Source: Micromonospora gifhornensis (lineage in GTDB: Bacteria > Actinomycetota > Actinomycetes > Mycobacteriales > Micromonosporaceae). From it: a DNA stretch of 64,000 nt. The notes under the pieces are model-generated. The model worked only from the letters and a program-made list of their open reading frames with translations. It was not told where the DNA came from and ran no database searches. The position numbers and the translations under genes are program-made. How positions within the stretch are numbered: the first letter of the stretch is position 1; every line of letters begins with the position of its first letter. Below are positions 63,268 to 64,000 of the stretch, in pieces. Location of the stretch: positions 1 through 64,000 of the forward strand of contig NZ_BOPA01000012.1 of NCBI RefSeq assembly GCF_016863515.1. The letters are read 5' to 3'.

Positions 63268-64000
63268 CGCCCGGAGACCCGCTCGGCCAGGGCGACGAAG
63301 TCAGCCGTGGTCGCGGTGCCGTCCCGCCGTTCGGTGGTCCAGGTGCGCAGGATCCGGAAGAAGTCGTCGTCGCCGACGGTACGCCGCAACGCGTGCACGA
63401 CAAGTGCACCGCGCTTGTAGACGGCAGCGCTGAACATCGCGCCGGGGCCGGGGTCCAGGGTGGGCCGGGACCAGTCCGTCACGGCGTACTGCTGCTCGAA
63501 GTTGCGTTGGGCGCTCGGGCCGCCGTCGTGTTCCTCCCAGAGCCACTCGGCGTAGCTGGCGAAGCCCTCGTTGAGCCAGATGTCACTCCACCGGGCCAGC
63601 GCCACACTGTTGCCGAACCACTGGTGGGCCACCTCGTGGACGACCACGCCGTAGTTCGGCTCCCCGGAGCGGAAGAACCCGGGCCCGTAGACCGGCCGGG
63701 ACTGTGTCTCCAACGCGTACCCGATCCTCGGGTCGGCCACCACCACCCCGCCGTACGCCTCGAACGGGTACGGCCCGAAGAGACCGGCCAGGTAGTCGGC
63801 GATCTCACCGGTGCGCGACAGTGACCGGGCCTGCGGCCCGGTGGCCGGCATGTCGGCCGGCACGGCCGTGATCAGCGGCTTGCCGCTGTGCGTGCCGACG
63901 TCCACCCGGTAGTCACCGATCACCAGTGTGGTCAGGTAACTCGCCATCGGTGACCGCTCGGCCCAACGCCAGGTGGTCCACCCGTCGGCCGTGGTCCGCT
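63207..64000 (-). CDS. M1 family metallopeptidase (aminopeptidase N-like), cut by window end
   Basis: The C-terminal 263 or so residues are visible; the frame runs in from beyond 64000 without a stop (GWTTWRWAERSPMASYLTT), so the start is outside. Zinc motif VVHEVAHQWFGN (HExxH) with the third ligand Glu in IWLNEGFASYAEW, and the transition-state Tyr in AVYKRGALVVHAL. Secreted M1 peptidases of this actinobacterial type trim peptides at the cell surface. Ends near a possible small rightward gene. Confidence 0.93.
   Translation of the reverse strand, partial: RTTADGWTTWRWAERSPMASYLTTLVIGDYRVDVGTHSGKPLITAVPADMPATGPQARSLSRTGEIADYLAGLFGPYPFEAYGGVVVADPRIGYALETQSRPVYGPGFFRSGEPNYGVVVHEVAHQWFGNSVALARWSDIWLNEGFASYAEWLWEEHDGGPSAQRNFEQQYAVTDWSRPTLDPGPGAMFSAAVYKRGALVVHALRRTVGDDDFFRILRTWTTERRDGTATTADFVALAERVSGRQLGSFFDAWLTGTTAPALP

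Overview
The window is high-GC actinobacterial chromosome (about 70% G+C, GTG starts, 4-8 bp start/stop overlaps). Gene content (GMC/cholesterol oxidase next to guaA, PspC and LiaF-like proteins, a PerM-like protein next to purN/purH and sucCD) and dispersed GGAAGGGCCCCTT-type intergenic repeats suggest Micromonosporaceae, probably Micromonospora or a close relative. It is mostly ordinary core chromosome. I see no phage, IS element, CRISPR array, tRNA or rRNA.

Layout. 0-8.2 kb: ABC exporter half-transporter, type-2 (archaeal-like) valyl-tRNA synthetase, then a leftward four-gene operon of two ABC-2 type exporters. 8.4-12.8 kb: rightward glycosyltransferase, ATP-sulfurylase-like/APS-kinase fusion and galT. 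13-18 kb: icd, a VOC protein facing a TetR regulator across a palindromic operator, mdh, folD. 18.5-24.2 kb: rightward five-gene oligopeptide/dipeptide ABC importer (system 1). 24.2-34.1 kb: purH-purN, a CD225 and a Pro/Tyr-rich small membrane protein, a TetR/epimerase/membrane protein cassette, a PerM-like protein, sucD-sucC. 34.5-41.5 kb: orphan B12-binding mutase subunit, two M23 peptidases, an ABC-F protein with a candidate leader peptide, PcrA helicase. 41.6-42.2 kb: chorismate mutase behind a complete-looking Phe/Tyr transcription attenuator. 42.3-48.2 kb: leftward second peptide importer (system 2), a paralogue of system 1. 48.5-52.8 kb: a LiaFSR-like envelope-stress module (response regulator and PspC-kinase divergent from a PspC-LiaF protein). 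53-55.3 kb: phosphatidylserine decarboxylase fusion and phosphatidylserine synthase, convergent. 55.5-64 kb: two tandem double-Nudix proteins, a PspC protein, guaA, a ChoD-like GMC oxidoreductase, an LCP protein, a doubtful small frame, and an M1 aminopeptidase cut by the window end.

Functional threads: central carbon metabolism (icd, mdh, sucCD), purine and one-carbon metabolism (folD, purH, purN, guaA), phosphatidylethanolamine synthesis (pssA, psd), envelope stress and cell-wall maintenance (LiaFSR-like, PspC, M23, LCP, PerM-like), and peptide uptake (two importers).

The most interesting non-coding features are the aromatic-amino-acid attenuator before chorismate mutase, a candidate ribosome-sensing leader before the ABC-F gene, a very strong predicted RNA G-quadruplex just before guaA, and several families of long hairpins at gene 3' ends, one of which supplies the stop codon of a transporter gene.
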